From NCBI GenBank assembly GCA_008727115.1, contig CP044131.1, forward strand, positions 1,426,001 to 1,490,000: a DNA stretch of 64,000 nucleotides, in the 5' to 3' direction. A program made the translations under genes and the position numbers. Numbering within the stretch: position 1 is the stretch's first letter; each line of letters starts with the position of its first letter. Below are positions 38,447 to 47,814 of the stretch, one piece after another. The notes beneath the pieces were generated by a model. That model was not told the DNA's origin, did not search any database, and worked only from the letters and a program-made list of their open reading frames with translations. Source of the DNA: Comamonas testosteroni. GTDB taxonomy: Bacteria > Pseudomonadota > Gammaproteobacteria > Burkholderiales > Burkholderiaceae_C.

Positions 38447-39892
38447 TCAGTCTGCCTTGCTGCCAGCGTGCTGGAACATCACTGCGGGGTTCATGATGTT
38501 CTGAGGGTCCAGTGCTCGCTTGATGCTGCGCATCATCTCTAGAGCCACAGGCGATTTGTACTCTTGCAGCTTGTCGGCCTTGAGCGCGCCCACACCATGC
38601 TCGGCAGAGAAAGAACCGCCAAACTCGGCCACTGCCTCATAGACGAGGTGGTTGACCAGAGCCTCTTTCTCGCGGAGAAACTGCTTGCCGTCCTGGCCTT
38701 CGGGCACTTGCACGTTGTAGTGCAGATTGCCGTCGCCCAGATGGCCGAAGTTGACTAGGCGCACGCCGGGAATCTCGCGCTTGAGTATCGCGTCGGCATG
38801 TTCCACAAACGCGGGGATGCGCGAGGCAGCAATCGAGATATCGTGCTTGATGTTCAGCCCTTCTTCAGCCTGGGCCAGTGGAATGCTTTCACGGATATGC
38901 CACAGCTCATGGGCCTGGCTCAAGCTCTCGGCCACCACTGCGTTGACCACGCAGCCGTCTTCAAAAGCCAGTTCCAGAAGGTGCTCGAAGCGCAGGCGGG
39001 CGTGCTGCTCGGACTCGCTGTCGCTGTTCTCCAGCAGCACGCAATAGGGCGCTTCATCGCCCATATCGGCGAACGGTACGCGTAGCTGCGGCATGTGCTT
39101 GACTACCAAGCTCAGCGCAAACTGCCCCATCACTTCAAAACCGGTCAGACCCGCACCCAGATGCTGGTGAGCCAGGCCCAGCAGGCGCACCGCCGCTTCC
39201 ATGCTGGGCACGGCGGCAAAAGCGGTGAGTTGTGCCGCAGGCTGGGGGAACAGCTTCATGGTCGCGGCGGTGATGATGCCCAGCGTCCCTTCGCTGCCGA
39301 TAAACAGGTTGCGCAGGTCATAGCCGGTGTTGTCCTTGCGCAGGCCTTTGAGGCCATCCCAGACTTCGCCCTGCGGTGTGACGACTTCCAGGCCTAGGCA
39401 CAGCTCACGCGTATTTCCATAGCGCACAACCTGCGTCCCGCCTGCGTTAGTGCCCAAATTGCCTCCGATAGTGCAACTGCCTTCGGCGGCCAGCGACAAG
39501 GGGAACAGCAGGCCTTGCTGGTCTGCCACCTCTTGCAGGTTTTGCAAGATGCAGCCCGCTTCCACGGTGAAGGTGAGGTTGTCCTTGTCGATATGGCGCA
39601 CGGCGTTCAGGCGCGTCAGGTTCAGCACGATTTGCTGGCCGCTGTTGTCAGGGGTGGAGCCAACGGACAAGCCGGTGTTACCACCCTGAGGCACGATTTG
39701 CACTCCAGCCGCAGCGCAGGCTTTGACCACGGCGGCCACTTCGGCGGTGTTGCCGGGGCGCACCACGGCCAGTGCCTTGCCATGCACGCGCTTGCGCCAG
39801 TCTTGCTCGTAGGCGGTCAAATCGCCCTCAGTCAGAACATGGGTGGCACCAATGATCTGGCGCAGGGAATCAAGCAGGGCAGTGGAAGTCAT
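38447..39892 (-). CDS. FAD-binding oxidoreductase (GlcD / D-2-hydroxyacid dehydrogenase type)
   Basis: 481-residue VAO-fold flavoprotein. PGNTAEVAAVVKACAAAGV and QGGNTGLSVGS form the PP-loop FAD site, GTNAGGTQVVRYGNTR follows, and the C-terminal end HGVGALKADKLQEYKSP...DPQNIMNPAVMF is diagnostic of the FAD-linked oxidase C domain. Such enzymes oxidise D-2-hydroxyacids (D-lactate, glycolate, D-2-hydroxyglutarate). It is divergent from the LysR gene next door, which may regulate it. Confidence 0.88.
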   Translation of the reverse strand: MTSTALLDSLRQIIGATHVLTEGDLTAYEQDWRKRVHGKALAVVRPGNTAEVAAVVKACAAAGVQIVPQGGNTGLSVGSTPDNSGQQIVLNLTRLNAVRHIDKDNLTFTVEAGCILQNLQEVADQQGLLFPLSLAAEGSCTIGGNLGTNAGGTQVVRYGNTRELCLGLEVVTPQGEVWDGLKGLRKDNTGYDLRNLFIGSEGTLGIITAATMKLFPQPAAQLTAFAAVPSMEAAVRLLGLAHQHLGAGLTGFEVMGQFALSLVVKHMPQLRVPFADMGDEAPYCVLLENSDSESEQHARLRFEHLLELAFEDGCVVNAVVAESLSQAHELWHIRESIPLAQAEEGLNIKHDISIAASRIPAFVEHADAILKREIPGVRLVNFGHLGDGNLHYNVQVPEGQDGKQFLREKEALVNHLVYEAVAEFGGSFSAEHGVGALKADKLQEYKSPVALEMMRSIKRALDPQNIMNPAVMFQHAGSKAD

Positions 39893-40035
39893 GGCTGGCA
39901 GGCCGCGTTGGCGGCGGCTGGAAGAGAAAACAGGGGCATCCTAAGCCCACAGACGCGCTGCAGGCTTGGAAAACCACGAAGCCGCAAGCGTAGAACATGG
40001 CAGACTTCGGAACAATCGAAATAAATTAATGGGTT

Positions 40036-40994
40036 ATGCCGGTTTTTCCGAATAATGTCAGTCTGCGCCAGCTGCGCGCCTTTGACGAGGTGGCGCGTCA
40101 GGGTGCATTCGCGCCTGCGGCCCGAGAACTGTGCCTGACGCAATCTGCCTTGTCCGAATCTATTCGCCAACTGGAGGAGGCTTTGGGCCTGCGGCTGTTT
40201 GACCGCACTACGCGCACAGTGGGACTGACGGCTGCGGGCCAGGCCTTCTTGCTGGATGTGCGTCAAGCCTTTGAGACGCTGGAGCAGGGCTTTCAGAACC
40301 TGAATGACCTGGCTGCACTGCGTCGCGGCAAGGTGCGGATTGCGGCAGCGCCTTCAATCTTGGCGGTATTGCTGTTGCCGGTGCTGCCAGCGTTGCGTGT
40401 GCTGCACCCCGGCATTGAAGTGGACTTGATTGAGGACAGCGCCGAAGGCATTGCCCAGCGTGTGCAGACAGGAACGTGGATTTTGGGGTGGGCGCTGAGT
40501 ACCCTGCCGGTGCAGAGGTGCTGACCCGGCCGCTGGTCAGTGATGGGCTGGGGCTGGTTGCCAGATCCGACGAGCCTTTGCTGCAGTCTGAGCGATTGGT
40601 AGCTGCCGATTTGGCGCATCTACCCTTTGTGGGCTTGACCACAGATACCGCCATCAGTCAGTTGCTGGCGGCGGCGCCGGGCATGCCGGTCAATGTATTG
40701 CAGACGCCGTTGCGGCTATCCAACCCGCAGTTGCTGTTTGAAGCAGTAGGGTTGGGCCTGGGGGTGAGCATTGTTCCGGCGCTGACAGCGCGGCATCCAT
40801 CGCTGGGATGGGCGGGAAATTTGCGCTTTCGCTTGCTGGATGAGCCGCGCATTCTGCGCCGCACGCTATTGATTCAGCGCCCGCGCCGCGCACTGTCACC
40901 AGCCGCGCAGTTGCTGTTTGAGGCGTTGGCGGCGCAGGTGCAAACGCTGGCGCAGTTTGAAGGTATTACCCCTGATGAAGGATTGCTGCTTTGA
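40036..40994 (+). pseudogene. LysR-family regulator broken by a frameshift
   Basis: The first frame (40036-40524) encodes a LysR helix-turn-helix (VSLRQLRAFDEVARQGAFAPAARELCLTQSALSESI) and the start of the effector domain, ending in a nonsense tail. The second frame (40476-40994) continues the effector domain (VDFGVGAEYPAG... to the C-terminus). The two join at about 40475 (TGT|VDFGVG) if one base is restored after GGAAC, so this looks like a single-base deletion. Joined, it would be about 319 residues. It may be a true pseudogene or a sequencing error. It lies divergent from the FAD oxidoreductase. Confidence 0.85.
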
Positions 40995-41397
40995 CGGCTT
41001 TCTGGCGCAGGCGCACATGTGCGGTGCAGGCCACGAAGAGCACGATGCACAGTGCTACTTCACCCAGGGCCAGCCAGCGGCTGGGTGCAGGGTCGCCCCA
41101 TGCGCGCACCACACCTTCGGTGAAGTACAGCCAGATCAGCAGACTGAGCCAGCGATAGGTGTACATGCGGCGCTTGAGCAGGCCAATCACGGCGAAGGCC
41201 AGTGGCAAGGCTTTGATGAACAGCCAGCTGCCGCCCTCACGCAAGGGAGCTAACCATAGCTCCCAGGCCATGCACAGAACAATCAGTGCGAGCAGGCTGC
41301 CTACGGCCAGCCAGCGCGTGGCGGCCACATCGGAGCCGGGCTGCTGGATTGGTGAGCAAGTGTTTTCGGCGGCTTGGGGCGAGAAGGCGTCGGTCAT
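40966..41397 (-). CDS. DUF2069 membrane protein
   Basis: 143 residues with four hydrophobic helices (about 29-48, 58-72, 82-97, 108-127), the DUF2069 pattern (AVGSLLALIVLCMAWELWLAPLR; MYTYRWLSLLIWLYFTEGVVRAW). The C-terminal 29 bases overlap the convergent LysR gene. Function unknown. It is a conserved neighbour of yihY in Burkholderiales. Confidence 0.8.
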   Translation of the reverse strand: MTDAFSPQAAENTCSPIQQPGSDVAATRWLAVGSLLALIVLCMAWELWLAPLREGGSWLFIKALPLAFAVIGLLKRRMYTYRWLSLLIWLYFTEGVVRAWGDPAPSRWLALGEVALCIVLFVACTAHVRLRQKAVKAAILHQG

Positions 41398-41516
41398 AGC
41401 AGTGGCATCATATCGGGCATGACCGCTCTCTTTGAATTCGCTCGTTTGGTTTTGCGCTGGGTGCTTGATATGACGCAGGGCACAGACTCCTTTGCTTGTG
41501 AAGAAGAGGTGCAGTC

Positions 41517-43352
41517 ATGAATAAGAATGAGCGTGCTGGATTCTGGGCGGCGCTGGAGGGTAGGCATCCGAATGCCCAGGCACAGAGGCTTTCCGAGGCC
41601 CAGAGTGTGCAGAAAGTCACGACTGAAGAGATTTCGGCACATGAGTCCCCTGAGGGCATGGATGACCCTCGGCCAATACTGCTGGACAGGCGCCAGGAGC
41701 CCAGCCTGGAGGGGCTGATCGAGCCTGTCGTGGGCTCTGGCAACTTTGGGCGTGAGTTGGATGCGACTGAACTGTTAGGGAACGAGCTGTCGTCTGTCGA
41801 CATAAAGCAGCAGCGTGTAGCTTCCACTGTTTCGGCTGCTGCTTTCAGTTCGGCGGGTCAAAGCTGGAATAGCTACTCCATGCCTGATTTGTCTCAGACC
41901 GAGGTGGAGAGAGGGGCGGATGCTTCTTTTTCAGGAGTGTCTGCAGCCCGTGCAGGTGATGCCTTGCATGCGCAACGCTCGAAGCCAGGGAAGGCAAAGC
42001 TTGACAAGGTCAGGGCAGCGGCTGAGGTCTGCAAGGACTGGATTTCCCATGTTCCAAGGCCTGAGATGCCCAGTGGATCGGAGCTCAAGGAGATTCTGCA
42101 CCGTAAAAGTCGGCGGCTCAATCAGAGGCTGCGCACCTTCCCCTGGCGCAACACCGCTCAGGTTTTGCTGGCACGCTTCAAGGAGGATCGGCTGGGGGTG
42201 ACCGCCAGCAGTCTGACCTTCACCTCATTGCTGGCACTGGTGCCGTTCTTCACCGTGGCGCTGGCCTTGTTCACGGCCTTTCCGATTTTTGGCAAGGTGC
42301 AGCAAGTGCTGGAGCGCTGGCTGATGGACAGTCTGATCCCCGAGACCATTGCGCGCCAGGTGTTGGGCTATCTCACTCAGTTCGCTTCCAAGGCGAGTCA
42401 GCTGGGGCTGGTGGGCTTTTCCATTCTCATCATCACTGCGGTGATGCTGATCCTGACGATTGATCGGACGCTCAACAATATCTGGCGCGTGCGGCAACTG
42501 CGCCCCTTGGGGCAGCGAGTACTGATTTATTGGGCGGCCATTACATTGGGGCCGCTGCTTCTGGGTCTGAGCCTGGTGCTGTCGTCCTATGTGATGTCGG
42601 CATCCAAAGGACTGGTCAATACACTGCCCGGCAGTCTGCGTTTTGTATTTGATTCCATCGAGTTCATGGTGCTGGCCGCCGGTATGGCAGGCCTCTACCA
42701 CTACGTTCCCAACACACCGGTGCGCTGGCGTCATGCGCTGGCTGGCGGAGTGTTTGTGGCGGTCTTCATGGAGGTGGCCAAGAAGGTGCTGGGGATGTAT
42801 CTGTCGTCAGTGCCTACTTACTCTGTGATCTACGGTGCATTTGCCACGCTGCCTATCTTGCTGATCTGGATGTACGTGGCCTGGAGCATTGTGTTGATGG
42901 GAGCGCTGGTGACAGCTTATTTGCCAACCGTTCTTGCCGGTGTTGAGCGGATGACGGGCCACCGGGGCTGGCAGTTTGAACTGGCGATAGAGGTCCTGCA
43001 ATGCCTGGCCAAGGAGCGCGAGCTGCCGCACAAGGGCCTTTATGTACACCAGCTCTCACGCCGCCTGCGTGTCGAGGCGGCTCAGATACAGCCCGTGCTT
43101 CAAACCCTGGCGCAACTAGATTGGGTCGGCGCTGTGCAGCCACCTGATGCCTATGCCTCGCTGGAGAGCACGGAGCCTCGCTATGTATTGCTGGTAGATC
43201 CGCAGATCACGCTGGCCAAACCTTTGGTGGAGAGCTTGCTGATTCAGTCTTGCGGGGCTGTACAACCCCTGTGGCAGCGCGCACAGCTGGACACCATGAA
43301 CATGGCCGAGTTGATTGCTGTGCCTGTTGCTGATATTCATATAGATAGATAA
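41517..43352 (+). CDS. YihY/BrkB-family membrane protein with unusual N-terminal extension
   Basis: Residues about 195-470 are a YihY/virulence factor BrkB domain: TFPWRNTAQVLLARFKEDRLG, TASSLTFTSLLALVPFFTVAL and six hydrophobic helices. A cytosolic winged-helix-like region follows to 611. The first about 190 residues are polar and low in predicted structure, with no similarity I recognise; family members normally start just before the first helix. The start at 41517 has GAAGAAGAGG upstream, and an internal ATG at 42066 could give a normal-sized protein of 428 residues. Despite the old name it is not an RNase. Confidence 0.85.
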   Translation: MNKNERAGFWAALEGRHPNAQAQRLSEAQSVQKVTTEEISAHESPEGMDDPRPILLDRRQEPSLEGLIEPVVGSGNFGRELDATELLGNELSSVDIKQQRVASTVSAAAFSSAGQSWNSYSMPDLSQTEVERGADASFSGVSAARAGDALHAQRSKPGKAKLDKVRAAAEVCKDWISHVPRPEMPSGSELKEILHRKSRRLNQRLRTFPWRNTAQVLLARFKEDRLGVTASSLTFTSLLALVPFFTVALALFTAFPIFGKVQQVLERWLMDSLIPETIARQVLGYLTQFASKASQLGLVGFSILIITAVMLILTIDRTLNNIWRVRQLRPLGQRVLIYWAAITLGPLLLGLSLVLSSYVMSASKGLVNTLPGSLRFVFDSIEFMVLAAGMAGLYHYVPNTPVRWRHALAGGVFVAVFMEVAKKVLGMYLSSVPTYSVIYGAFATLPILLIWMYVAWSIVLMGALVTAYLPTVLAGVERMTGHRGWQFELAIEVLQCLAKERELPHKGLYVHQLSRRLRVEAAQIQPVLQTLAQLDWVGAVQPPDAYASLESTEPRYVLLVDPQITLAKPLVESLLIQSCGAVQPLWQRAQLDTMNMAELIAVPVADIHIDR

Positions 43353-43569
43353 ATGACGGAAATCTATGAATATCCAGAGTGTTAAGCTAGATATTTGATA
43401 GCGAGTGCGCGCTTTCTGGAAAGGCGTTGCACAATCCTCTCCTCATTCAACCGCCCGCTGTGCCAGAACCTCCAACAGGTCTGGCCTTCGGGCGAATTTC
43501 ATTTCTGCCTACAAGCGTTGTCGGAGCCTGACTCTAGGCTACGCTTTGTTGTATTTTTTACGGACGCTC

Positions 43570-45408
43570 ATGAGCCAATCTGTCTCCCAACCCTGGCAGC
43601 AGCGCAGCCTGGCCCACATGCTGCAAGCACGCGTGTCTGCGACACCTGACTTGCCCGCCTATCGTGAATCCATCGGCAAAGACCAACCCTGGACCCAGCT
43701 GAGCTGGGCGCAGGCTGGTGCATCCATTCAGCAGTTCCGTGCGGCATTGCAGCAAAGCGGGCTTCGGCATGGCGAACGCGTGGGTATCTGGTTGCCCAAC
43801 AGCATCAATGCCATGTGTGCCGATCAGGCTGTGCTGCAAATGGGGGCAATCGCCGTGCCGGTGCACACCACCGACAACCCCTCCAGCATTGCCTATATTT
43901 TTGACAATGCCGAAATCAGTCTGCTGGTGCTGGGCAGCCTGAGTCAGTGGCAGCGCTTGCAAGCCACGGAGTACGCCATGGCCAGCCTCCACACCGTAGT
44001 GGTGGCAGAGCCTGTGCCTGCCCAGCCAGTCGGTCAGGGCCAGCCCCGCGTGCTGTCGCTGGCCGACTGGCTGCAAGAAGGGGCGGCCATGGCGCAGCAG
44101 CCGGCGCCTGCCTTGCCTCAACCCGAGGATGTAGCAGCCATCGTCTATACCTCGGGCACCACCGGCAAACCCAAGGGAGTGATGCTCACCCACGCCAATG
44201 TGATGGCCGATGTCTCGGCCTTTGCGCAGCGTGTGCAGCCGCGCGAGGACGATCGCTTTCTCTCCTTCCTGCCGCTCTCGCATACCTTCGAGCGCACGGT
44301 GGGCTATTACCTGGCCATTGCCAGTGGTGCCTGTACCGCTTATGCACGCTCGGCTGCCTTGCTGATGCAGGATATGCAGACCGAAAAACCCACCATCCTG
44401 GTCTGTGTACCTCGTATCTATGAGCGCGTGCACGCCAAGATGCTTGAAAGAATTCTGGCGGGCCCGCCATCCGAGCGTGAGGCCTTTGAAGCTGCCGTGG
44501 AGTGGGGGTGGGCCCACTTTTGCGCCCGCCAGGACATCACGGACTTGCACAAACATGAGGCCTCGCTGATCGGCACGCCTGCTCCCGCAGCCCATGCCGT
44601 GCTTAGTGAGCAGATTGCCCAGACGTTCGGAGGCTGTGTGCGCATGGCGATTACGGGCGGAGCTGCCATGCCACAAAGTACGGCCAAGGCCTTTTTGGCA
44701 CTGGGTGTACCGCTGCTACAAGGCTACGGCATGACCGAGACCACGCCCGTGATCTCGGTTGTGACGCTGGACAGCAATGACCCCGCTACCGTAGGAGCTC
44801 CATTGGCTGGAGTGGAGGTGCGCATTGGTGAGCAGCATGAGCTGCAGGTGCGTGGACCGATTGTGATGAAGGGCTATTGGGGGCGGCCCCAGGAGACGGC
44901 CGAAGCGTTCACCGAAGACGGCTGGCTGCGCACCGGCGACCAGGCCGAGTTGGTCAAAGGGCGCATCCGCTTGCTGGGGCGCCTCAAGGAGATCATCGTT
45001 ACTTCGACGGGGGAAAAGGTTTCCCCGGCGGACCTGGAGCAGTCCTTGCTGGCCGATCCGCTGATCGAGCAAATCATGGTGCTGGGCGATCACCGGCCCT
45101 ATATCAGCGCGATTGCGGTTCTCAATGCGGAAAACTGGCCTTTGTTTGCTGCGGAAAACGGCTGGGATGCCAGCCAGCCCGCCATCCTGCGCCATCCCGC
45201 TGTGGTGCAGGCCGTTCTCAAGCGTCTACAGGCTTTAAGCACTGACTTCCCCAGTTATGCTCAGCCGCGCGCCTTGCTGCTGACACTGGAGTCATGGAGC
45301 GTGGAGAACCAGTTGCTCACGCCCACCATGAAGGTCAAGCGCAAGCCGATTCTGGCTTATTACGACGAAGAAATTGAGAGCATCTACGGCAATCGCCGTA
45401 TAGGTTAA
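43570..45408 (+). CDS. Long-chain acyl-CoA synthetase (AMP-forming)
   Basis: ANL-superfamily enzyme of 612 residues that activates fatty acids via acyl-adenylate. It has the P-loop YTSGTTGKPKGVMLTH, PLSHTFERT, the adenylate motif GYGMTETTPV, GWLRTGDQAEL, and the end TMKVKRKPIL with the catalytic Lys. ATG 43570 (MSQSVSQPWQQRSLA) is preferred over the in-frame reading from 43405. It is followed by a strong terminator. The exact chain-length specificity is not readable. Confidence 0.93.
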   Translation: MSQSVSQPWQQRSLAHMLQARVSATPDLPAYRESIGKDQPWTQLSWAQAGASIQQFRAALQQSGLRHGERVGIWLPNSINAMCADQAVLQMGAIAVPVHTTDNPSSIAYIFDNAEISLLVLGSLSQWQRLQATEYAMASLHTVVVAEPVPAQPVGQGQPRVLSLADWLQEGAAMAQQPAPALPQPEDVAAIVYTSGTTGKPKGVMLTHANVMADVSAFAQRVQPREDDRFLSFLPLSHTFERTVGYYLAIASGACTAYARSAALLMQDMQTEKPTILVCVPRIYERVHAKMLERILAGPPSEREAFEAAVEWGWAHFCARQDITDLHKHEASLIGTPAPAAHAVLSEQIAQTFGGCVRMAITGGAAMPQSTAKAFLALGVPLLQGYGMTETTPVISVVTLDSNDPATVGAPLAGVEVRIGEQHELQVRGPIVMKGYWGRPQETAEAFTEDGWLRTGDQAELVKGRIRLLGRLKEIIVTSTGEKVSPADLEQSLLADPLIEQIMVLGDHRPYISAIAVLNAENWPLFAAENGWDASQPAILRHPAVVQAVLKRLQALSTDFPSYAQPRALLLTLESWSVENQLLTPTMKVKRKPILAYYDEEIESIYGNRRIG

Positions 45409-45424
45409 GAGCCTTTTTCGTTGC

Positions 45425-45451
45425 AAAAACGGACCTTGGGGTCCGTTTTTT
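45425..45451 (+). terminator. Terminator between the acyl-CoA synthetase and DUF962 genes
   Basis: AAAAACGGACC and GGTCCGTTTTTT form an 11-bp stem round TTGG; A-rich on one side and T-rich on the other, so it can serve both converging genes. Confidence 0.9.
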
Positions 45452-45459
45452 GTGGGCTT

Positions 45460-45816
45460 CTACATCTTGATGCGGCCCAGCAAGATATCGCGCCACATCA
45501 TCCAGTCGCCCAGAAAGCTGTAGAGAGGGCGCTTGAAGCTGGCCGGTTTGTTCTTCTCAAAGCCAAAGTGCCCCACCCAGGCAAATGCATAACCGCACAG
45601 CAGGGCCGCCAGCAGGTACCACCAGTGGCCGGTGACAACCAGCTCCAGCAAAAACACCAGCGACAGACTGGTGCCCACAAAATGCAGACGGCGACAGATG
45701 GCATTGCTGTGCTCGCCCAGATAAAAGGGATAAAACTCGGCAAAGCTCTTGAACTGGCGCGGATCGACCGAAGTCAGTGGTGTGTCGTCGGTCGCGCAAT
45801 GGGTGTTCCGGGTCAT
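45460..45816 (-). CDS. DUF962 / Mpo1-like membrane protein
   Basis: 118-residue protein with FYPFYLGEHSNAICRRLHFVGT, two hydrophobic helices, GHFGFEKNKPASFKRPLYSFLGDWMMWRD: the DUF962 signature (yeast Mpo1 is a dioxygenase of 2-hydroxy fatty acids using conserved His residues). The ATG at 45816 (MTRNTHCATDD) is chosen over the longer open frame, which is non-conserved. It converges with an acyl-CoA synthetase, so a lipid role is plausible. Confidence 0.85.
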   Translation of the reverse strand: MTRNTHCATDDTPLTSVDPRQFKSFAEFYPFYLGEHSNAICRRLHFVGTSLSLVFLLELVVTGHWWYLLAALLCGYAFAWVGHFGFEKNKPASFKRPLYSFLGDWMMWRDILLGRIKM

Positions 45817-46096
45817 GGCAAGCTCCGGTGCATGTGATAGCGCTTTTATAGTGCGGGCATCGCCCTCGAGCCAGCGGGTTAGTCTGCAAGAGCCGCCTGT
45901 CTGGAAAGCTGCGTCACCCGAACGACAGACTTTGCCGTGCTGGAATGCACACAATCGACCAGACCAAGCCCTGTCTTCCGCCCTTGACCGGCTTGGTGCT
46001 GAAAGAGAACGCTTCACCTTGAAGCTGTCGCCTCTTGACTCTTGTGAAGGCGTGTCGTTTGCGCCCATTCTTGCATTGCTGCCATCCGAGAACTCC

Positions 46097-46909
46097 ATGT
46101 CTGACAAACCTAGCCCCGCTTTTGCGATCCACGTCAGTGATGTTCGTGTTCCCACAGCGCAGGGGAGTCTTCATGTCAGGCGCTGGCAGCCAGACAAGGG
46201 TGGAGACAAAGCCCCGCTGGTCCTGTTACACGACTCTCTGGGGAGTGTGGATTTATGGCGTGACTTTCCTTTGCAGTTGGCGGCAGCTACCGGCCGTGAA
46301 GTCATTGCTTATGACCGCTTGGGTTTTGGCCAGTCAGATCCTCATCCGGGCCAGCTTGCGCCTTGTTTTGTGGAGGACGAGGTGCAAGCGGGCTTTGCAC
46401 CCTTGCACCGGGCTCTTGCATTGAGTGACTTTGTCGTGCTGGGCCACAGCGTGGGCGGCGGTATGGCCGCCATGGTGGCCGCCGCTTACGCCAGTCAATG
46501 TAGGGCGCTGGTTACGGAGTCGGCCCAGAGCTTTGTGGAGGATCGCACGCTGCAGGGCATCAGAGTGGCACGCGACAGCTTTGCCCAGCCTGGCCAGCTG
46601 CAGCGCTTGGCTCGCTATCACGCAGACAAGGCTGCATGGGTGCTATCGGCCTGGGTCGATACCTGGCTCAGCGAGCCTTTTGCCCATTACCGGCTGGAGG
46701 CGGCTTTGAAGCAGGTGCGGTGCCCGGTACTGGTCATCCATGGGGAGATGGATGAGTTCGGCTCTCTGGTGCATCCCGAGAACATCTGCACCTGGGCGCA
46801 AGGCCCGTGCGAGGCGGAAATCATTGCGGGCGGTGGCCATGTGCCGCATCGGGAACTGCCTGAGCGCATCACGACGCGAATAGCCCGCTTTCTGTCAACA
46901 ATTGCCTGA
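46097..46909 (+). CDS. Alpha/beta hydrolase
   Basis: 270 residues of alpha/beta-hydrolase fold: oxyanion HDS, YDRLGFGQSD, nucleophile elbow GHSVGGG, acid in HGEMDEFG and His in GGGHVPHRE. ATG 46097 gives the normal start; the frame is open back to 45749 but that part overlaps the DUF962 promoter. No membrane or signal segment. The substrate is unknown. The 3' end overlaps the convergent PoNi-like gene by 15 bases. Confidence 0.85.
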   Translation: MSDKPSPAFAIHVSDVRVPTAQGSLHVRRWQPDKGGDKAPLVLLHDSLGSVDLWRDFPLQLAAATGREVIAYDRLGFGQSDPHPGQLAPCFVEDEVQAGFAPLHRALALSDFVVLGHSVGGGMAAMVAAAYASQCRALVTESAQSFVEDRTLQGIRVARDSFAQPGQLQRLARYHADKAAWVLSAWVDTWLSEPFAHYRLEAALKQVRCPVLVIHGEMDEFGSLVHPENICTWAQGPCEAEIIAGGGHVPHRELPERITTRIARFLSTIA

Positions 46910-47797
46910 TTCGTCCGCGCCGAGTTCTGTTTGCGCCATGCGCGACCGCGCATAGTCCACCAGGTCGGCCGGGTAGTGCGCATCGGCGCGTAGTGCGCTG
47001 TCATCCCAGCCATACAGCACGGCCAGCGCGCCCACTTCCAATGCCCAGTAGCCCGTGCCCAGCCATTGGCCGCCTTTTTTCTGCTGCTTGGGCGAGAGCT
47101 TGAGAAACTCCGTGTACTGGTTTTTCAGATAGGGCAGCAGCGGGTCAGGCAGCGCTTCGAGCTGTTCGAAAAAGGGCTTCATGGCGCCATAAGGGCGCTT
47201 GTGAAACAGATCCTCGCTGACCTCTTGCAACTGCAGTCCCCCCGCGCACAGATAGTCCAGCAACTGGTCGGTATCAAAGGCCAGCACATGTTCATCGATC
47301 GCCGGTACATCGTCCTGAGCATCCAGCAAGGTGGCCAGCGACAGTAGGGTCACGGCCGTCGCGTAGTCGTCAGTGCGGGTGTTGACGGGAGCACCTACGC
47401 CATAGTCTTCGCCCGTTTCCTGCGCCATGCTGGCGCGGGCATGTTCTGCCACCGCTGCGGAATCAATCCAGAAGGCAGCCACTTCCTGGTAGATGGGACG
47501 CAGCACATCGCCGCTCAGACCCAGGTCAATGCCATAGATCAGCAGCCAGCGTGCCTGCTCGCCAACTTCCTTCCACTTCCAGTAGTTCTCCAGAGCGGCA
47601 TGGGCCTTGAAGCTTTGCGGTGCCTTGTAGCCGTCGCTACTGGCAAAGCGTTTGAGCGCGCCTAGCGCTTCCTTCCAGTCGGCTTTTTTGTCGCTCAGAT
47701 TGAGATTTCGCCGGGGCTGCAGGCCCGTCAGTGGAATCTTGGCCCATTCGGCGCAGGCGGCCGCCAGTTGGCCGTGGTGCTGGAAGGTTTCGCTCAT
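46895..47797 (-). CDS. PoNi-like immunity protein (DUF1910/DUF1911)
   Basis: 300-residue helical protein. The C-terminal part YWALEVGALAVLYGWDDSALR and HYPADLVDYARSR is the DUF1911 (PoNi_C) signature, and the N-terminal half fits DUF1910 (helices with WLLIYGIDLGLSGDVL). PoNi proteins neutralise PoNe DNase toxins delivered by type VI secretion. No toxin, Rhs, VgrG or DUF4123 gene lies nearby, so it is an orphan. It starts just after the divergent/tandem hydrolase gene 47815-48624 (17 bases gap). Confidence 0.75.
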   Translation of the reverse strand: MSETFQHHGQLAAACAEWAKIPLTGLQPRRNLNLSDKKADWKEALGALKRFASSDGYKAPQSFKAHAALENYWKWKEVGEQARWLLIYGIDLGLSGDVLRPIYQEVAAFWIDSAAVAEHARASMAQETGEDYGVGAPVNTRTDDYATAVTLLSLATLLDAQDDVPAIDEHVLAFDTDQLLDYLCAGGLQLQEVSEDLFHKRPYGAMKPFFEQLEALPDPLLPYLKNQYTEFLKLSPKQQKKGGQWLGTGYWALEVGALAVLYGWDDSALRADAHYPADLVDYARSRMAQTELGADESGNC

Positions 47798-47814
47798 GGC
47801 GCAAGCTTAATAGC

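Noticed and set aside
45749..46096. N-terminal extension of the alpha/beta hydrolase
   Set aside because: Overlaps the 5' region of the DUF962 gene and lacks family similarity; the ATG at 46097 fits.
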